NCBI RefSeq assembly: GCF_030272615.1
Contig: NC_081411.1
Coordinates: 157,930,471-157,994,470 of the forward strand
DNA length: 64,000 nucleotides
Origin: Cryptomeria japonica
Lineage: Eukaryota > Streptophyta > Pinopsida > Cupressales > Cupressaceae
Reading direction: 5' to 3'
In this document: one piece after another, positions 60,290 through 64,000 of the stretch
Position numbering within the stretch: position 1 is the first letter of the stretch
Layout of the letters: each line of letters starts with the position of its first letter
Made by a program: the position numbers and the translations under genes
The notes under the pieces: generated by a model
What the model saw: the letters and a program-made list of their open reading frames with translations, nothing else
Database searches by the model: none
Told to the model about the DNA's origin: nothing

Positions 60290-60910
60290 ACTCACTTTAA
60301 AATATAATACTATGAAAATAACTAATATATAGATAAAAAAATTAATTTATTAATAAAGAGAAATATTTTATTTCTTTATTTCTTATATAATATTATATTA
60401 TAAAATGTAAATGTTTTAAAATGATTTTATTGTTAACTAATATTATGTTATAAAATGTTATGAAAACCAATATCAAATATTTTACACTATAATTAAAACA
60501 CTTTTTCAAGAGCATTTATTAAATTTAATTTTAATTTATACTTTGTGGGTGAAAAATTGCGCGTGGCATGCCGTAAGATACTTGGCACACAGATTTGAAG
60601 GTAACACGTATTTTATAACTCGTCATTATAATTCTGGTTTATTGCCCTACACGGCTGCAGTCTACGTGTCTTCAGTAATGCTGGTTTATTGCCCTATAAA
60701 TAATATTATCATGGAAGAACAAGTTGCAGAAGATTTTAATGGAGGGCGATGCTAATGTAATTAATACTTTCTCTTGAAGATTTTAATGGAGGGCGATGCT
60801 AATGTAATTAATACTTTCTCTTGAAGATTTTAATGGAGGGCGATGCTAATGTATTTAATGCTTTCTCTTCATCATATTTCTGATGATCTCATTAAAAACA
60901 TAAGGTAAGC
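60290..60910 (+). promoter_or_regulatory. Promoter/leader/splice-donor module, copy 4
   Basis: Plus-strand copy, closest to copy 3. GCGTGGCATGCCGTAAGATAC (60560), ACACGGCTGCAGTCTACGTG with an ACGTGTC box, TATA box GCCCTATAAATAA (60691), a leader with three 47-base units, TGATGATCTCATTAAAAACA, and donor AAG|GTAAGC with the exon ending at 60904. CTGGTTTATTGCCCTA occurs twice (60633 and 60681), a small duplication of the region just upstream of the TATA box. AT-rich sequence before and after it also matches copy 3. No coding exon was found before the window ends. Confidence 0.6.
60730..60870 (+). repeat. 47-bp leader unit in three tandem copies
   Basis: Units start at 60730, 60777 and 60824, each GAAGATTTTAATGGAGGGCG then ATGCTAATGTA(A/T)TTAAT(A/G)C and TTTCTCTT. 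Module copy 3 has only one unit (around 38135). Each unit brings its own ATG GAG GGC GAT start: the first two end at TGA after 12 codons (in TCTCT TGA), the third reads longer. Confidence 0.95.
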
Positions 60911-62527
60911 TTCTTTTAATTTATCAATTGTATGAGAGCAAATTTTAATGTTATTTATTTATCAATTCAATTTATCTTATGTGAATATAATTATGAGTTA
61001 ACTGAACAATCATATACATTTATGTTTTGATATTTTGATTAGTTAACAATTTAGAATTTTGATTTGTTTTTCATGTATTGATATTTGTTTTGTGTAAAAT
61101 TTATTATTAGAATAAAAAGATAAATTTAGAATTTGAATACCAAAAGATAATCTTTCTAAATCAAACACTTTTATTTCTGGATTGTTCACTTTGAAGATTT
61201 ATCTTCTAAATCATATGTCTTTTTTAATATTATTATGAACCTTTGTGTTTTTTAATATTATTAAGAACTTTGAAGTGTTTCTATTCTATTAGTAACATTT
61301 ATACATTTTTTTATATAAAATTATAATAACAATATAATATTGATTTTGGATTTAGGATGTTAGTATTCAATTTTAAATACAATGCAAGTTTAGAATAGTT
61401 TTAAATATAACATAAGTTTATTCTATTTAATTCACACTCAAATAATTATATTCTACCAAAATTTAATAGTATTATCATTTTTTATGGACTTCCTAGTTTT
61501 ATATAAGATTTATAATGTTAATCATTCAAATTTTAAATTTAGCATAAATTGATATAAATTTTATGTTAGAAATTATAATGATTTGAAAAAAAAACATAAG
61601 TTTATCCTTTTTAATTTGCACTCATATATATATATTAAAATTTTATATTTTATTTCAAATTTAAGATGTTTGTCATCATATTTTAAATTGATACAAATTT
61701 GAGCCAAAATGCTTTAAAACCAATCATAAATTTATATTTTTGAATTTAAAATAATTAGAAATTGTACATTTTTTTTAGGGACAACAGTGGAAGAAAGCAA
61801 CTTTAGGATTTGGCATGTAAGCTAGCTAATAGGACTCAACAAAATATTAGAAACTATAATCACCAAAGATTGTAGTAGAAACCATATTTCTTAGGTTTTA
61901 AAATGAATTCATAAATGGCATACGACTTTGAAACTTCCAAAAATTATGGTTTATTCTAAGGGGTTTAGGGTTAAGGAAAAAAATGTTACATTTTACTTTC
62001 AAATAAAAGTATAATTGTTAACAACTTTGTAATTGTATAACATTATAGTTCTCTACAATTTTTTATGTATATTAATATATTTAATATAATTTTAATTTAG
62101 ACATGCAAATAATTGGAATAGTGTAGCTTCTCTAAAATTATTAAATGCATTAACATTAAGTTATTTTATTAAGAATATAAATGTTATGATTTTGTTTGCA
62201 ACTAAAGTTGATAAATCTTCTTATTTGAAAATTTACTTTATCTAATTAAATTTAAATATCAATTTCTCTATTTCTAATACATCTAATAGTTTGAATGGAT
62301 GAATCATTTCTTTTTAAAGAAGACCGGAGTATAATTCCCACTAAGTGTTAGTAGAACTATTTTTCTTTTGAAAATAGATGATATTATAAATAGTTAAATT
62401 TTACTTTATTTAATTAAATATATAAATATAATATAATAATTGATTTTGAAGCACAAAAAATTATGAGAGAGGGGAAAGAGTGGGAGAGGGTGTGTCTAAA
62501 ATTCTAGGCGATGGCAGTGATGGGGAG
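60911..62527. other. AT-rich, intron-like; nothing recognised
   Basis: Follows the splice donor at 60904. The first ~130 bases match 38480-38560 behind copy 3. No exon could be supported. Confidence 0.4.
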
Positions 62528-64000
62528 TGTTGGTGTGAATAAACATATTTTTTAACAGGTTATTAGTACACAATTATTTAATATTTTTCTTGTTAGTTAT
62601 CTAAGATGTGAGTCTAGATTGAGATGATTCAACATCTTGCATTTAACTTTGTCATAAGATAGTTATAACTACTCCCTCCTCACTTGCCTTTATAAGAAGG
62701 CTCATTGGAACATATCAAATCATCTCAATGAGATTCATTTCCTAGTGAAATTTATATTTCTCTCTTTTTTCATAAAACTAGTTTACACTTGTGATGTTCG
62801 GAGAATGCTCTATCATGATACCAAATATTTGTGACTTATGTTTCAAAGGCCAATTAAATCCTTTTCTCTATGCAGATGCATACTGCCTTATGTAGCTCCC
62901 TCTTCTCATGTGTTCTATCAATGGGATCTTGGCCTTATTTAACTGCAATTCCTTACTTTCTTTTTGTGTAGCTACCTTTCATACCATTCTCTACGCAGAT
63001 GATGCCTCTCTTGGCTATATCAATTGATGTCTCTATTTAGTTTTTTTAATGCAATGAATTCTATGTCGTTTCATTGCCTCTTTAATGTCTATTCATTCTT
63101 TAAGTTGGAATGGGAATTAAAATGTTATAGCACCTCTCTATTTGGCAAGTGTTTAATAGTTAAAGTTTACCAATGAAAAATACCAATATGCCTATCCATC
63201 TTCTTATCAGGTGCATCAAGGAAGATATTGATTTTGGAATTTAACTTCTTTGTTTTGCAAGTGTCTAATAGTTAAAGTTTTTCCCATGCAAATTCAAAGT
63301 CAAGAGTAACAAGTAACTTTAAATCTTGCATACAATACCTTTAAACCAAAGTAATAATGGAATTTGGAATCTGATTGTGAAAACCATTCCCCAAGTGAGA
63401 GAGATACCAAATCAAAATCAAAATTCCAAGAGAAAACAAAAATATTTTTTGGTCGATGCAAACCATTTGTCCACTTGGATGTTCTAGCATCAGACACTTC
63501 AGGAAGGTGAAATGATCCACGAGTTAGGAACATATGGAATTGAATGGGATAGCGATCTCATGTTTATTCTTTATCTAAATTTTCTCCATCTCTATGCGAG
63601 CCTTGCCTCTTCTTCTGCTCTTCTCTTCTTCAAAGTCAACACTCTCTTCACCTTGACCATGCTTTTGTAATAAATCTAAATTCAATCTACGCTTTCCTCT
63701 TAAAATCTGCACTTGAAATGTTCTTGAATCTCCCTGTTTAGTCTCTTTCTCTTTTCCTATATGCTACTTTTTAGTACTACAACAAACACTGGAGTTGGAT
63801 TTTTTTCTTGTTTCTCCTTCTCCCTTAGAGGATTCAATTTATACCATTGACTATATTTTTGGATGGTGTACATATCTTACACCATTATGAATGACCTACT
63901 TGTCAAATTACCATGCCCTACCCAACAACACATGAGAAAAACTCATAGGCATCACATCACACAACACCTCATCTTTATAAGAACCAATCTGAAAAGTAAC
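62528..64000 (+). mobile_element. Possible LTR distantly like element E
   Basis: TGTTGGTGTGAATAAACATA at 62528 resembles the element E LTR start TGTTGGTGTAAATAATTATT and follows a purine-rich stretch. GCCTTTATAAGAAGGCTC near 62690 is in the place where element E LTRs have GCCTATATAAGCAAGCTC. The end is not visible within the window, and the minus frame 63300-63533 shows no motif. Confidence 0.4.

Overview
The window looks like intergenic DNA from a large plant nuclear genome. It is very AT-rich, has no long intact gene, and is filled with decayed long-terminal-repeat (LTR) retrotransposons, mostly Ty1/copia. It also holds small DNA transposons, microsatellites and broken fragments of plant genes. 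LTRs over 1 kb, strong decay and low gene density suggest a gymnosperm, probably a conifer. That is an inference, and I cannot name the species. I see no rRNA, tRNA, CRISPR array or bacterial-type operon.

Layout. 0-2.3 kb holds a promoter-and-leader module on the minus strand (copy 1) and, behind it, a conserved unknown reading frame. 3.85-5.2 kb holds a decayed minus-strand coding region rich in Glu, Lys and Arg, of unknown family. 7.1-14.3 kb is a jumble of two copia families (A and B): LTR pieces, a primer binding site, reverse transcriptase/RNase H and gag-integrase remnants. 16.2-16.5 kb has tandem repeats. 17.3-23.5 kb holds module copy 2 and its upstream reading frame, plus two possible exons that would splice into a 27-residue peptide. 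The same stretch holds a 216-bp MITE with a 9-bp target duplication, a triplicated AT-rich repeat and an insertion ending in a poly(A) tract.

24.7-35.6 kb is a nest. A non-autonomous LTR element (family E) forms an LTR-internal-LTR-internal-LTR array. A structurally complete 6.6-kb copia element (family C, minus strand) sits inside its first internal segment, with two LTRs, primer site, gag, protease, integrase, reverse transcriptase, RNase H and a 5-bp target duplication. Element C is dead: it has six stops, most explicable as C-to-T changes, and one frameshift. 38 kb and 60.5 kb carry module copies 3 and 4 on the plus strand. In copy 4 a 47-bp leader segment is triplicated.

41.8-45.8 kb holds two plant gene remnants in the same orientation: an F-box gene fragment and a multi-exon fragment of a TOPLESS-type corepressor. 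46.6-50.2 kb is a truncated copia element (family D). Its LTR is interrupted by a 1,087-bp DNA transposon with long terminal inverted repeats, a 4-bp target duplication and nine near-palindromic TTCGAGCGAA-like sites within 200 bp. 52.5-56.5 kb has two inverted copies of a gypsy-like LTR. The rest is AT-rich sequence in which I see little.

The strongest candidates for something undescribed are the four-copy promoter/leader/splice-donor module with its possible micropeptide gene, and the 1,087-bp inverted-repeat element with its palindrome cluster.
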